NCBI RefSeq assembly: GCF_030272615.1
Contig: NC_081409.1
Span: 880,497,220 to 880,561,219 of the forward strand
Reading direction: 5' to 3'
Length of the DNA stretch: 64,000 nucleotides
Source: Cryptomeria japonica
Lineage: Eukaryota > Streptophyta > Pinopsida > Cupressales > Cupressaceae
This document shows positions 1 to 12,687 of the stretch, in pieces. Below the pieces are notes generated by a model, which did no database searches, had not been told where the DNA came from, and saw only the letters and a program-made list of their open reading frames with translations. Each line of letters opens with the position of its first letter. The stretch's first letter is position 1. A program made the position numbers and the translations under genes.

Positions 1-3000
1 TCATTTGTCAAAGAAAACCCATCAGGTTGTTCAATGTAGACTTCCTCTTCAAGATCTCCATTCAGAAATACACATTTAATATCCATTTGATATACTTTGT
101 AGTTCTTATATGCTGCAAAAGCTAAAAATAATCTGGCTACCTCAATTCTACCTACCAATGCAAACGTTTCATTATAATCAATTCCTTCTTTCTGAGAATA
201 TCCCTTACACACTAGTCTTTCTTTATTTTTTATAACTTTACCATCTTCATTAAGTTTGTTTCTGAATACCAATTTTGTTCCAATTACACTTTTATCTTTA
301 GGCCGGGGAACTAATGTCCAAGTGTTATTCTTCTCAATTTGTTCTAATTCTTCTTCCATAGCTTTAGTCCAATATTTATCTTCACATGGCTCATTTAGTG
401 ATGATGGTTCAATTTGAGAAATAAGACATACCTCTTCATTTGCCAATCTTCCTCTTGTCATAACTCTTTTATGGTTGTTTCCAATTATCTGATCTTCAAA
501 ATGATTCAATCTTACATACCGGGGTGTCTTTGTTTGCTGCTAATCCTCAGTCACAGTAGAATTTTCAGATGGTACCGATGTAACTGGATCTTCATTCTGT
601 ACCGGTGGGTTCAATGTAGATTCATTTGTTAGAATATGTATTTCCGGTTCAGAATCTATATACCTTGAAGTTCCTCTGAATCGTTCATCAATCTTTACAT
701 TTGTACTTTAAACAATTTTCTGCAATCTTTTGTTAAAACATCTATATGCTTTACTCTTCGATGAATAACCAAGAAATATTCCTTCATCACTTCTAGGATC
801 AAATTTACCAATGTACTCATCTCTTCTAATATAACATTTGCTTCCAAATATTCTGAAATATTTAAGAGTAGGAGTAATACCAAACCATATTTCATAAGGG
901 GTCTTACTGGTTTCACCTTTGATGTGAGCTTTGTTAAATGTATAGACTGTTGTACTTACTACCTCTCTCCAATATACATGTGGTAGATTTGCTTCTGATA
1001 ACATACTTCTGGCTGCATCCAAGATGGTTCTATTTTTCCTTTCAACAACTCCATTTTGTTGTGGTGTCCGAGGTGCTGATTGTTGTCTTTTGATTCCATT
1101 CACTTCACAGAATACATTAAATTCCTTAGATGTAAATTCACCTCCTTGATCTGATCTTAGACATTTGATTTTCTTATCGGTTTTATTTTCAACCATTGCT
1201 TTGAATAGTTTGAACCTCTCAAGTGCTTTTGATTTTTCTATGAGAAAAGTAACCCAACACATGCTAGAATAGTCATCAATGATTAGAATGAAATATCTAT
1301 CACCTTGTAAGCTTTTAGTTCTAGTTGGACCACATAAATCAATATGAATTAAATCAAGAGCATTATTGGATTTTTTTGGAATACTTTTGAAACTAGCTCT
1401 AGCTTGTTTACCAAATTGACATTCCTTACATACTATATTGTGAGGTTTGACAATTTTAGGTAAATCTCTAACTGCCTTAGTAGTACTGATTTTTACCATG
1501 CAATCAAAGTTTACATGACAAAGTCTTTTATGCCATAGCCAACTTTCGTCTATATGTGCAATCAAGCATGTCTTTTCACTGTTATTCAAATGAAAGATAT
1601 TTCCTCTAGTCTGATTACCAGTTGCAATTTCTAAACCAGTTCTGTTCATGATTTTGCATTTTCCATTTTTGAATTCTAATTGAAATCCTTTCTCAACTAA
1701 TTGACCAACACTCAAAAGATTATGCTTTAAACCTTCAACATAGTAAACATAGTAAACATAGTAAACATTGTCAGTATTATTCTTACCATCGAGAGATATT
1801 GTACCCTTACCTTTGATTAGGCAAGCTTTATCATCTACAAATCTCACTAAGCCTCCATTATATTCTTGAAAGTTCAAGAATTTACCTTTATCTCTTGTCA
1901 TATGATGTGAGCATCCTGAATCAATGATCCATTCATCCTTAACTTCAATTTTATCTTCCAAGGCCTGTTCTACTAGTTGGACTGTAGGTTCCGGTTGATC
2001 TTCTGTTATAGCAACAAAAACCCATCCATTGTCTATCGGATCCTCATCAGAATCATCAGTCACTCCTTCATCGGCAAGATAACAAGATTTGTCTTTATTC
2101 TTCTTAAATTTGTATCTCTGATATTTAGGGTTAGGCTTGTATGTCCTTCTAGTTTCTTCTCTTAATCTAGCATGTCTATCAGGGCATCTTGAAGCCATAT
2201 GACCAATCTTATTGCAATTAAAACATTTAAAGGGTGCTTTACCTTCATACTTACTTCCAACTAGACCTTTAGGCATTTTCCTTGCAAATAGTGCTTCAAG
2301 TTCTTGAAGCTCTTCATTTTCTCTCCTATTTTCCTCAAGTTCTCTTGCATAAAAGACTTTCCAATCAGATTTGTCAAATGATGATGCAAATGATGTTGAT
2401 TCTTTAAAGGCTAAATCTGTCTTTATAGTAGCAACATGACCAAATTCCTCAATTTCAAAAGCTGAAAGTTTTCCAATCAATGTATCTCTAGTTACTGATG
2501 TATTAGGCATTGTTCTTAATTCATTTATAGCAGTAACCTTCATTTTATATGCTGGTGGAAATCCTCTTAAAACTTCTGAAACAATTTCATCTTCACTTAA
2601 GGTTCCTCCACAACATTTAATACCCAAAACAATTTCATTAACTCTTTCCATAAAAGAAGAAATCCTTTCATCTTCTTCCATTTTCAGATTTTCATACCTA
2701 ACCCAAAAGCTTTCAAGTTTTGCAATTTTGACTGTGGAATCTCCTTTATTCAGTGTTTCCAAATGATCCCAAATAGCTTTAGTAGTTGATCTATCTAATA
2801 ATCCCATGATTTGTTGATCTGTTAATGTGCTCAAAAGTGCTTCTCTTGCTTTACAATCATTTTCCTCATCTTTAGTCAAGTTAGGTGGATTAGGTTGACT
2901 GGAAGTGGGAGCAACATAGCCATCCTTTGTAACATCCCAGATGTCCCTTCCAATGCAATTTAGATGTGTCTCCATTCTGATCTTCCATATGCCATAGTTG

Positions 3001-3543
3001 GTTCCATCAAGTTTAGGTCTGTCTGTTGGATTTTGCCAAGATCAAGAGGTCAATGAAATGTACAAGATAGAGACACAATATAGGACAAGAATAAACTGTA
3101 TTCTCATCAATAGAAAATGATCAATAATTGTTCAATTGTTGTTACATACAATGTAGACGAGCCTGCTTATATAGGCAAGGCTAGGGATATGTATGAGCAC
3201 ACAAATATGACATGTGGCTCAATAAGAAACAAGGGTAGGTAAGAAATAGGTGTGGGTAGGTAGGAGAAATAATATAATATTCCACATGAGGTGGATCACC
3301 CACCGAAGGTGGAATTATCACTCCACAATAAGTGGATATGATAGTGTAATAACAAGATCAACACCATAAGAGGTGGAATTTCTCCTACACACACTATCCC
3401 AATGTGGCACAAACACCCAAGTGTCTCATATCCAAACTACTATGAAATACATTATCCTAAGTAAACTTAAGTAAGTGTAATAATATCCATGATGAATAAT
3501 TATTTACACCAACACTGTCCTTCCTAAAATAGTTAGTAGACAT
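1..3543 (-). pseudogene. copia gag-pol polyprotein, interrupted and truncated
   Basis: This polyprotein supplies capsid, protease, integrase and reverse transcriptase for copia replication. The likely start is the ATG at 3541-3543. The frame runs 29 nt to 3515, is broken by the solo LTR, and resumes in phase at 3018. Visible parts in order are a UBN2-type gag region starting with a GTNYxIWK-like stretch, a CCHC knuckle (CFNCNKIGHMASRC), an aspartic protease core (IDSGCSHHM), an HHCC integrase finger, and an integrase core with D (HIDLCGP), D (RSDQGGEF) and E (NGVVERKNR). The RT start has QMDIKCVFLNGDLEEEVY. In-frame stops are TAA at 708-710 and TAG at 540-542; the frame is otherwise open to base 1. 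An unusual triple YYV repeat precedes EGLKHNLLSV. Confidence 0.93.
3024..3514 (-). mobile_element. solo LTR inserted in the copia gag
   Basis: A 491-bp insert begins TGTTGG and ends CCAACA and is flanked by a perfect 5-bp duplication CTGTC (3019-3023 and 3515-3519). Removing the insert and one duplication restores the copia gag frame exactly. On the minus strand it holds a TATA-like CTATATAAGC near 3170-3180, which fits an LTR promoter. No internal coding sequence is present, so it looks like the LTR left behind after recombination between two LTRs. The parent family is not recognised. Confidence 0.87.
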
Positions 3544-3585
3544 TGGATCTCCTCAAGTTGTTAAACTTTTGCAAAAGAGGACTAG

Positions 3586-3597
3586 GCTCTGATACCA
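3586..3597 (-). other. primer-binding site, initiator tRNA-Met type
   Basis: On the minus strand this reads TGGTATCAGAGC, the usual plant copia primer-binding site complementary to the 3' end of initiator tRNA-Met. It lies two bases inside the end of the 5' LTR, as expected for first-strand priming. Confidence 0.93.
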
Positions 3598-3599
3598 AT

Positions 3600-4627
3600 T
3601 ATTAGGTTTCAGAGACAACTGAGAGGGGGGGTGAATCAGTTATCAAATAACTTTAAACCAAAAACAATTTAATCAACTTTTTGCTTTATACCGGTGAACT
3701 AGTCTGTTATACCGGTGGACAGTTTTATCAGATAATTGTAATACTGGTAAGGATTAATGCATGAAACAAAAAGACAAAATCATCCACAACACATAACACC
3801 AATATTTGTATGTGGAAACCCTGTAAGGGGAAAAACCATGGTGGGAAAACTTACCCACAATCAGATGATACTACTGCAGATAGTAAGTGTTTACAAAGGG
3901 CTCTGCACATGCAGAAAGGCCAAACGCCTAGAGCTCACTGTTCAAACACAAATGGGAGTCACACTGACTACATTTGGATGGTTAAATCCAATAAGGATGT
4001 ACTGCTCAAAATAGCATCTTCATATGCTGGATTCAGTACCAGTGTAGTTTTGATATGCTTTCACAAAAACCTAGCTTCACCTTCAAATGATGTCTATGTG
4101 TATAGCTCTGCTTATTCTCGCATATACCTTCACACAATTCCTTTTTCGCATTCCAAATTTGATCTTACAAATAAGATCTTACATTTATACCATAACCTAA
4201 GACCAATTTTAGTAGGTCAGCTCTACAAGATATTACAATAAAATCATTTTACAAACAATATAATATCCGATGCAATAACTGATTCAACATGTCGGCTTAA
4301 TGCATTTACAAGAATAATAAATCATCTCCATAAGATAAACCTATCAGTGCATAACCTGGACCTATTTGCTAGTAATAGCAAATATACAAATACGAATATA
4401 CCAATAAACAATTCTCCAAGACCAGATGTTCAATCGATGTCTTCGACATAACCAAGTGTTTTCCATGCCATTCCAAGTGTTGGTGATCATTATATCCTAC
4501 CAGTGTATCATATACTGATGACTGTGCATAAGTCATTTGTTTGCCGGTGAATGTTGCTGCTTCTCCAAAGTGCTAGAGTTTTAGTAGGTGTTGACATCAA
4601 TGACAAAACCATACCAAAATACCAACA
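3600..4627 (-). repeat. 5' LTR of the copia element
   Basis: This 1,028-bp LTR begins on the minus strand with TGTTGGTATTTTGG at 4627. It ends next to the primer-binding site at 3600, where the terminal CA seems mutated (ATA). The stretch near 3618-3650 (a G run followed by TGAATCAG) recurs at the matching place in the LTRs at 20566 and 40845, so the three LTR families are related. Small open frames inside it are chance frames. Confidence 0.8.
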
Positions 4628-4802
4628 AACCCATCCTCTGCGGGCAATGTAAGATGGACATCATGAAATGAGTTCATGATATTTATGTGTTTTATTGCAG
4701 GTATACTCTATGGATCTTATACATTTATCCTTGCGGGAAATGCAAGATGAAAATCATTAATGGATCATGACAAGTGGTAGATATGCTCTCTAGCTAAGAG
4801 GT

Positions 4803-5500
4803 AGTGTTGAAAATAATAGCTATCTTGGATACTTGATTATTGAATTATAAATACAAATATATTATCTCTTATGTAAATTGAATTATCTTAGGCTGGACCC
4901 AATCATGTAACATGGAGGAAATCAATTGTAACTTTGGACTGGACCCAAACTTGTAACGTGGACACTTAATTGTAGCTTTGGGCTGGACCCAGATTTGTAA
5001 CGTGAAAGACAATAAATAAAAATAAATCAATAAATTAGGTGCAAGTTGACTTGAGGGTTGGCACCAAAGATGGGATATGAATATAATAGAAAACAAAGTC
5101 ATTAATTAATTACATTATCTCATGCAAATGTTATCTGCTCTCCAAGCAACGATACCTCCTTCACTCAAGCGAACTCATACAAGTCAATTGTGCGAAATCT
5201 TCAAGATTGATTGTGGCGGAGTAGTCAGAGACCCTCATAAGAACTTGATAAGGACTTCTATTGTGTGAATCTGACCTTATACATCTATTGTTGATCCTCC
5301 TATCCATCAGTTGTTGATAAGGGTTTCAAGTTTCATTGATATATATTATCAACAATATGAGATAAGTGTATTGCCTTGTAATTGCCTACATTTGAGATAA
5401 TACATATTGTATTTGAGGCTGGGTTTTTCACCTCCAAGAGGGAGGTTTTCCCAAGGTATTGGTGTCTTTTATCTTGTCTTTTATTATTGTTATTGTTCAT
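4803..5500 (+). repeat. copia-like LTR fragment with a 45-bp tandem repeat
   Basis: The stretch starts TGTTGAAAATAATAGC and ends near 5500 with the paired GGGTTTTTCACC / GGTTTTCCCAAGG motif and a TTATTGTTATTGTTCATTCA tail, which is typical of the 3' part of plant copia LTRs. Three copies of a unit of about 45 bp with the core GGCTGGACCC and CTTGTAACGTG lie at 4891-5015. I found no clear target duplication, so the ends are approximate. Confidence 0.45.
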
Positions 5501-5633
5501 TCACAGTCTGATTAGGTTCCCTTGAAGATGCTAAGTCTAGATTTCAAGTATTTCTCAAGGCTGTGTTCCATAAATTTTATCATCGGCCTTTTGATTTTGT
5601 CGCTTTGGTGAATCGCTCAGGAGGAACCATATT

Positions 5634-6311
5634 TTGGACATTTATTACTATTATTGTCTTGGAGACGAAGAGCCCCAGGAGGAAAAGAAAAAGGAAGAAG
5701 AAACCCAGGAGGAAAACAGAAAGGCAGAGGACCTCTGGATTTTCCTTGGAAGTTATGTGGAAGATTTGAAGGAGAACCAGTTTGAGAGCCTCAAGGTCCC
5801 GTCTGCAGATCAATTAAAGAACGGAGAAGTGAAAATCCAGTCGAACAGTAAAATTGTCCAAAATGTTTGCTTTGAGAGAAAAACCCTACATATCCCGCCT
5901 ATAGAATTAGAATCAGACTCAAAAATATTCATTAGAAATTTAATTATCCCGTAAATGTGTTCTCCATACGGTTCTTTGAAAAGTATGACAACATTTGCTC
6001 ATTTTATGAATGAGCTATGCCAAACAGACAATGGAGCAGCTGTGATGAGAGAAAATGGCGTCATTGTTGGTAATCTTTGGAAAAATTCTGAAGTCACCCG
6101 ACTCTTCAGCTCATGCACGCAATCACATTCACTACCAAGCTGCTATCCCATTGAAGTGACAAGGCAAAAACTAATGAAGTACTACAGTAGAAAAAGTAGG
6201 ATCGCTGCGGCAGAAGCTTGGAATGGATTCCGGAAAACCTACTTTTCAAAATCATGGTTTTTGATTGGAGGGATCTGGGCAACCATTATACTCATACTTG
6301 CTGCGGTGTAG
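5634..6311 (+). pseudogene. DUF247 (UPF0481) protein, C-terminal fragment
   Basis: One frame runs from 5634 to 6311 with a single stop TAA at 5952-5954. It starts with a glutamate/lysine-rich linker. It continues with family-typical stretches: PSADQLKNGEVKIQ, LHIPPIELESDSKIFIRNLI, a FMNELCQT..AAVMRENGVIVGNLW block, then YYSRKSRIAAAEAWNGFRKTYF and a C-terminal hydrophobic segment (WFLIGGIWATIILILAAV) that would be a single membrane anchor. Plant DUF247 proteins are usually about 400-500 residues, so roughly the first half is missing. The biochemical role of most members is unknown. The stop plus the truncation make it a pseudogene, probably a captured or retrocopied host gene piece. Confidence 0.75.
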
Positions 6312-8708
6312 GTCTTTTGCTTATTTCATTCCTACGGAGCACATTGAATCATTGGAAGATCAAGAGTGAGTGGTTGTTGTCTTTCCCTTTACTTTGTTAA
6401 TACCTGTGGTTTTCTTTGGTGTGTTTTTAAATAAATTATAGGGTTGTAGTATAGATTCTTTTTAAGTTAAAAGACCATTAGAGATTCCTTCTTATGTAAT
6501 CCAGCAAGCCTGTTTATTTCTTCACATTTATGTAAGTTCGCGTTTCTGTCATAGACACTGATTATATCGACATTTACGATTTCTTATTTATTGTCAATAA
6601 AAGCAATCATTATTACTTATATATGTATCAGCAAGGTTTTTGGGGTAAGGAGTCTGAACTTTGTTGTTTGATTTTTTTAATATTGAATCACTTTAAGGAA
6701 AATTATACATATTTAGGCAACCAAAAAATGTATGTTGGTGCGCTTTGCCATTTGAATTAAAAAATGATTAAAAGACGGGAATTAAATCAACACCTAGCAG
6801 AATGACATTGCATTCTGAAGCTAAAACATAGTTCAACCAAAGTCTCAAAGGAGGTCATTGAGCCAGATGAATTTATGGTAAGCTTATCCCATTCTTGAAC
6901 ATGAGGCTATCTTCTTAAGTTGGATGCCATACTCTCTTCTACAATAAATATTAAACAAATGAATGTTAAGGCTTGAGTGATATCACTACTACACAATATA
7001 GGGATTTAAGACAAAATTTTAAATTTATCTTAAATACATTTTATATTTAAATTACTTTTTTTTATATTTTAATTGTCTTAAATAAAGACATTAACAAAAC
7101 ACTTTTTCTAATTAATAAAATTTTATTGTATGGGCTTGATTTTAGTTCGCTCTCAACTCACCGTCTCTTGCTCCATTTGGTTGCAACAACAACCCAACTC
7201 ACTGTCTACTACTCCATTTGGTAGCAACAACAACTCCATTCATTAGAAACTAGTAGTAGGGGTGGCAACATCATTAGGATGTAGCTATTAACAACGGAGG
7301 GAAAAGTTTTTATGGTATGGCAGGAATTTTTCTATGTCCTAGGTATCTTCTTCAACCCATCTCATGAACTGTGTCGATTCAACATTCTAAGAGTTAGCTG
7401 CAAATAGTCCAAGCTGAAAAATCTAGGTTATGTTACAAGCAGGTAATAAATTTCTCTTTTTGAGCTTGTAGATATACTTTGTTTTGTTTGTAATGTGCTG
7501 GTATCCCTTGCTATGTTATTGAATCTATGAAATTGAAAGAATTATCTGCCCTAATTAATTAGAAGTGGGCATTCTAGATGGAATGCAATATTTCATTTGT
7601 TTTGTTTGTAATGTATTGAACACAGATCGTAGTCATTGAACGCAGGACTCTTGGAAGTTGTTGGGGGGGCCTACTATCCCCTACTATTCTATGGGTAGGG
7701 GTTAGCATATATCAACTAGGGGTTAGATTATTTGTTTGGGCTTTGCTAGTTGCAACTTTTTAGAGTGTGTGAGTTTATGCTTCCTTCCCTACTTCAACTA
7801 CCCTTGTTTTCACTCCCATCTATGACTCTGCTTCTGGATTTCAATCTTTAATTGCTTGAAATCTAACTGAAGGATATACTGCTTGATATCAAATTGAATA
7901 TGTTCCCGGTGTAACTAGGAAATTTGAAAAAGGCATCAAAGCACACAACTAGGTAACTAGAAAACCTAATTAGCTTATGAAATTGAATCCTAATACATTT
8001 AATAAAAGAATGAAATCATAGCACTAAAACAAAAATGAAAACCATTGCAATGTCTTGCCTTCATTGACCTCCATTGTTCTTCTTTCTCCTTCAAATGGGA
8101 TTTTTGTGGATCTCACCTACAAAGAAAATGCAAGAGAAAGCAAGCAAGATGAGAAGATTAAAATTGCAACATAAGGATACTCGAAGAGTGGTTGTTTGAA
8201 AATGAGCAATAGGAGCTCAATTTATAAAAAAAATTGAGGATTAATTGAGATAAAAAATAGAAAGTGGAAGAGATAAGTGGGGTCATAAATAAATAAATAA
8301 AATTTATTTATTTCACCCACACATGACAATTAAATAAATAAAAAATTTATTTAATTAGAACAATTGGAGAGAGGGGATTAAATAATTAATAGAAGAATAA
8401 TTAGCTTAAAAGAAAGGGATTAAATAATTAAATGAATTATTTAATCAAAGAGGAATAGTTAGGATTAATTGATTAATATCAAGCTTAATTTATTCCAAAG
8501 AGATAATGATGAACATTAATTAGTAATAAAAATTATTTAATTAATAGTCTAGAAGAGCAATAATTAAATAATTAAGAATTATTTAGTTATAGGAAATTAG
8601 AATATGAATATTAGTACTAATTAAATAATTAAAATTATTTAATCAATTTAGACAAAAAAGGTTAGTGAAAAGTGTTATTGGAAAATTATGATAATTTTCA
8701 GTGTCTAC
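6312..8708. other. non-coding AT-rich stretch
   Basis: I see no gene here. A CACTACTACA start near 6986 is followed by mirrored TTAAGACAA / TTGTCTTAA motifs (about 7010-7085), which could be one end of a decayed CACTA element, but no partner end was found. From 8270 to 8700 the DNA is dominated by short TTAATTAAATAATT repeats. A minus-strand TATA-like TTATAAAT lies near 8220, consistent with a decayed LTR reading leftward from 8709. Confidence 0.45.
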
Positions 8709-8724
8709 ATTTTGCCCCTCTTTG
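8699..8724 (-). other. polypurine tract and LTR start of a decayed minus-strand element
   Basis: On the minus strand CAAAGAGGGGCAAAA (8724-8710) is followed at once by TGTAGACACT (8709-8700). A purine tract directly before a TG-starting LTR is the normal 3' LTR junction. A second TGTAGACACT lies at 16824-16815 on the same strand. The sequences after the two starts have diverged widely, so pairing them as one element is an inference. Confidence 0.5.
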
Positions 8725-11082
8725 AGACTACGAGTTTGAGCATTGTTTCAAAGAAAAAATTGAGAAACCATTCCTTAGTAGACCACATGATGGAGGTAGG
8801 TTTCCCCCTCGAGAGATTGTTTATGTATGAAAGGAATGAATGATCTCTCGAAAAGAAGAGAAGAAATGTTAGAAAGAGAAAATATGATGAAATAGGCAAA
8901 TGTTAATAGGAAGGGAAGAATGTTAATGGAGTGTAGAAAAGGGGTTGATTGATATGAAATGAAGAAATTTTTGATTGATTAGATAGGATAGAGAGCATGA
9001 TAATGATTGGTTTGATGAATAGATAGAATGATATATGGGATAGAAGAAATGTTAGCTAGAAGAAATGCAAGTGAGAAGTGAAGAATGATTAGTGTGATGA
9101 AATCTTTCTTTCACAAATGCAAATAGTAGGTTAGAACCTTTATTTGATATGGCAAAATGGATGTGACACACCATGGCAATGAAGGCCTAGGCGATAATAC
9201 AATCCCTTTGGGTAAAACAGACATGTTGCAAACAAGGAATGGTTCAACCATCCTAAGAAATTATCTGTGTCAACGGTCGAGGTATGTGTGGCATTCACAA
9301 AGTGAACGTACTTATCACAGACACCCAAGACATACGTGCCCCAAAAATTTATGAAACATTTTGCAAATAGAAAACAAAACAAAAACAATCATGAGCCATC
9401 CTGGCCACTTTAAATCACTCAGTGACATCATCAACCAACATAGGAACACGATCAAAGATAAATCAAAGAAAGATAAGATTCAAAAGTTCAAGGAAGTCAA
9501 AAAAACATCTTGATGGTCATTGCCAAAAGTGAGAATGTTGTGTGTAAAGGGAAATCATGCTACCTAGTGTTAGGGAATGCAGTATCACGTCTAAGACAGG
9601 ACACAGTCTAGTTTTGAGTATACTCACCCTACATAAGACCCATGATAATATTGACAAAGGACCGATAATGTTGATGTTGGTTGATTAATAAGACAAGTTG
9701 ACCAGTTTGAATGTTTAGTTGGTTGAATAGTTCATCTGTTAATGTGTGATTTTCTAAGCACAACATTTAATGCATCATCCATTTGATGTGCACTCAAATG
9801 TTTGTCTGTATACAAAAGAGCCAATTTACTAATTGAATGAAAATGATTGTTTTTAGATTTTTAATGTTTTCCAATTTTTAGGGTTTTTGAACTTTTTTAT
9901 TTTTTTGTGTTTTTTAAAGGGCATTTTACAAATGTTTTTGGATTATTTTAGGATGTTTAATGAATCTTTTTTATTTATTTTAGGATATTTTATGAATGTT
10001 TTTGAGATATTTTAGGACGTTTTACAATTTTTATTTTTTTTTAGAACTTTATTTTTTTTTTAGTGATATTTTTTTCAAAACTTTATTTAATTTTTACTTG
10101 TTTTTTCTAGACATAGTGAATTAATTTGCCCCCAATGTCTAGCAAGGAAAAGAATAGGACAAATGGATAAATAATCTTGCTAAAATGATGGTGGATAGAG
10201 GGAAGACAAAGGAAATTTATTATGAAGACAAACTGGATACAATTTCCAAGGGCTATCGCATGATAGGATAAATGAAATGAAATGAGGGATATGTCAAGAG
10301 GTTTTTGAAACCATGTTTTCCATTTTATGTCCTTATGTCAAATCAAGACCAAGGGATGAAAAATAGTGTATGGACTGTGATAAGATATGGATAGGATAAG
10401 CAAGATTGAAAGTGGATAAGGAACATAGATTAAAGGTTGTGGTAGGCTAAGTGATAGTGATAGAAGGTTGCAATAAGCCAAGGAATATGGATGAAAGGTT
10501 GTAATAAGCCAATGGATAAAGAGCAAAAGTTGTAATAGACTGAAAGTTGTGAACAGGATGCATGACATTCATGAATATCCTCAGCCTTGTCAAGATTAGA
10601 GGTAGAAAATGGAGTATGGACATGAGGGATGATAGGATAATGGAGGTTATGATAGGGGTACGATAGGATATGAAGGGTATGACAGGGGTAATGGAGTAAT
10701 GAAGGGCAATAGGATATGATAGGATAGCATAAATGAAACCCACCCCCAATTATGTTATGCAAGAAGTTTATGGATTAAAAATGATTCCTATTTTCTAGTT
10801 TTTTATCATGGTACTTGTCTAAGGTGCCTATTTTCCAAGTTTTCACCAAAGGATGAATTATTTTTCTTTTCTTTTTCTATATTTTTTTTTTCTTTTTTTT
10901 GGCATTTTGATTTTTTGGAAGAAAATGGACACATGATAGGGGATGGAAGAAGGAATCAAGCATCTTGTTGTTTGGATATTGGGCTTTAAATTTGTGTTCC
11001 AAATGACCATGGCTATTGAAGGTATTCTTAAAGACATTGGCAGGATAATGACATTAAAATTAAATGGGACTAAGGTAAGGAT
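8725..11082. other. non-coding retroelement-like DNA with short repeats
   Basis: No protein-coding signal is convincing here. Bases 10380-10760 hold a loose tandem pattern of GGTTGTAATAGGC and GATATGATAGG words; the long open frames on the minus strand there are by-products of this repeat. T-rich runs occupy 9840-10100 and 10850-10920. It probably represents the 3' non-coding part of the decayed element that reads leftward across 8709-16824. Confidence 0.35.
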
Positions 11083-12687
11083 TTATGCAAAAGAGTGGAT
11101 TAGAGGGACAGGAGGATGGAAAGTATGCATTAGATAATGGATAGGGTATTGGAAGAAGTGCACTTGAGCGGATGGGAATGTTGGCAAGATCAAAATTGGC
11201 ACACACTTTGAGGGGTAGTTGAGTGATGGAGAAAAAGTGAATGTAGGATATTGGGATTTATATGGAGGAAAGGCTAGGGATTTTGGGACATAAGGACCCA
11301 AAAATGATGAAGGAGGTGATGGAGGAATAGTTTTGAAAGTTTTGTATGGAGGAATAGCAATTTTGGATGCCAATTTTGATGTTTCTTTAGACTGTTGTGC
11401 TTCAAGGAGCCACTTAGGAACCCACATTATTTTTTATTTTTCATGCTTTTGTAGTTCCTTGGAATGCATTTCTTGCACAAGGGATTTAGGAACCCAAATA
11501 GATTTTGAATTTTCTTTTATTTTCTCAATGGGCCTTTGTGGCCTTTTGGATTTTTCTTTTTCTTTTTCGACCATATTTTGCTTTGTTTTGACATGTCAAT
11601 TAGATTGGACGTGTTGATCCTTTTCTGTATGTGGATTGTTAGACTTATAACTTTTATGCTTGGCACCCAAATTGCTTGGAGAAAAAGAGGATTGTATGGA
11701 TGGATAGGAATGAAATGGAGGTCTTTTATATCTATGGAAGGTGCTTGAAGATGTGTGCCTTTGTTGACCCTACATAGAAGATAGAGGGATATAAGGACCT
11801 AAAATGGATGGAAGGTATGAAGGGGAAGGTGTATGAGTAGATTTAGGTTTGGTAGGAATACCAACATCTTGAGGAATGTCACTGAAGCCATGAACATTAA
11901 TATTTCCTTTGACATGGAGGGGTTCTTTCTCATGAAGGTCTACCCCTTTGTCTTTATAAATATCTTGACCCATAGGATAGTCTTTGCTTTGGGAAGAATA
12001 TGTGAGTCCATTTTAAAGTGGATATGATATGAAAGAAATCTTGGGATCATGAAGTGGATCGGATTGGACCAAAGTGGAATAACCCATTGTGCATGTAGGG
12101 GATTCATGAACATCTTGCACCAACATGTTAGAAGCATGAGGGGGATCAAGGTCAATGATATGATCTTCGTGAGATGGAATGGGAGGAATAATGAGATCAT
12201 CAAAAGAAATGAGATCTTGGGGTGTATATGGAGGATTAAGACATGGAGAGGGAGGAACAAAGGGATCTTGTGGGGGATTTAAACGAAATATTTTATTTTG
12301 ACAAGGAGGAAGATCATTGGATTCCTCTTTAAAGGTTCTTTTCTCTTGGATTTCAATGGGATCATTAGGAATAATGGGAGGGATAACTTGATCTTTCTTA
12401 AGTAGTGGAATGTCAACGAGATTTGAAAAGGTGTCATGTTCTTGGATAGGGATACGGGGATCATCATAAGTGTCTGGGAATATGGGATCCTGGTCAACGA
12501 TTGGATGTGATGATAAGGTTTTGGGATCCTGATCTTGATCCATATCTAGACACATTTCTTTGTGATCCAAATTATCCTCTTGACATGGGATTGGACTTTG
12601 GATATGCATGGAGTATTTTGGCAAAGGATCAATGCTTTGACATGAGAAAGATGGAGTTTGAATGGGACTCTCTAAAAGAGAAAACAT
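11083..12687 (-). pseudogene. decayed proline/aspartate-rich ORF
   Basis: One minus-strand frame stays open from 12687 to 11083 apart from a few stops (for example just after 12013 and 11770), about 535 codons. The first part is rich in Pro, Asp, Ile and Ser (PSHEDHIIDLDPPHA, QEHDTFSNLVDIPLLKKDQ). The last part has two WVPK blocks (IWVPKSLVQEM and IMWVPKWLLEA) followed by proline-rich sequence. I do not recognise the family. Its place inside LTR-type sequence suggests a retroelement accessory or gag-like protein. Frame persistence over 1.6 kb is the main evidence that it was once translated. Confidence 0.45.

Larger units (their letters stand above)
1..4627 (-). mobile_element. Ty1/copia LTR retrotransposon, 5' part
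   Basis: A minus-strand copia element runs off the left edge of the window. In its own reading order it has a 5' LTR (4627 to 3600), an initiator-Met type primer-binding site, a gag-pol frame, and the start of the reverse transcriptase. The domain order protease, integrase, RT is the copia order and separates it from gypsy elements. Its 3' LTR lies outside the window, so target duplication and LTR divergence cannot be judged. The coding frame has two stop codons and a solo LTR insertion, so this copy is inactive. The copia assignment is certain from the motifs; the lineage is not. Confidence 0.95.

Noticed and set aside
29-3543. Active copia element
   Set aside because: Two stops in pol and a solo LTR in gag disable this copy.
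6986-7085. End of a CACTA transposon
   Set aside because: A CACTACTACA start and mirrored TTAAGACAA motifs are suggestive, but no opposite TAGTG end or 3-bp duplication was found.
10338-10762. Overlapping minus-strand frames of about 100 codons
   Set aside because: They lie in a short tandem GATAGG/GTTGTAATAGG pattern open in several frames at once, which is a repeat effect.
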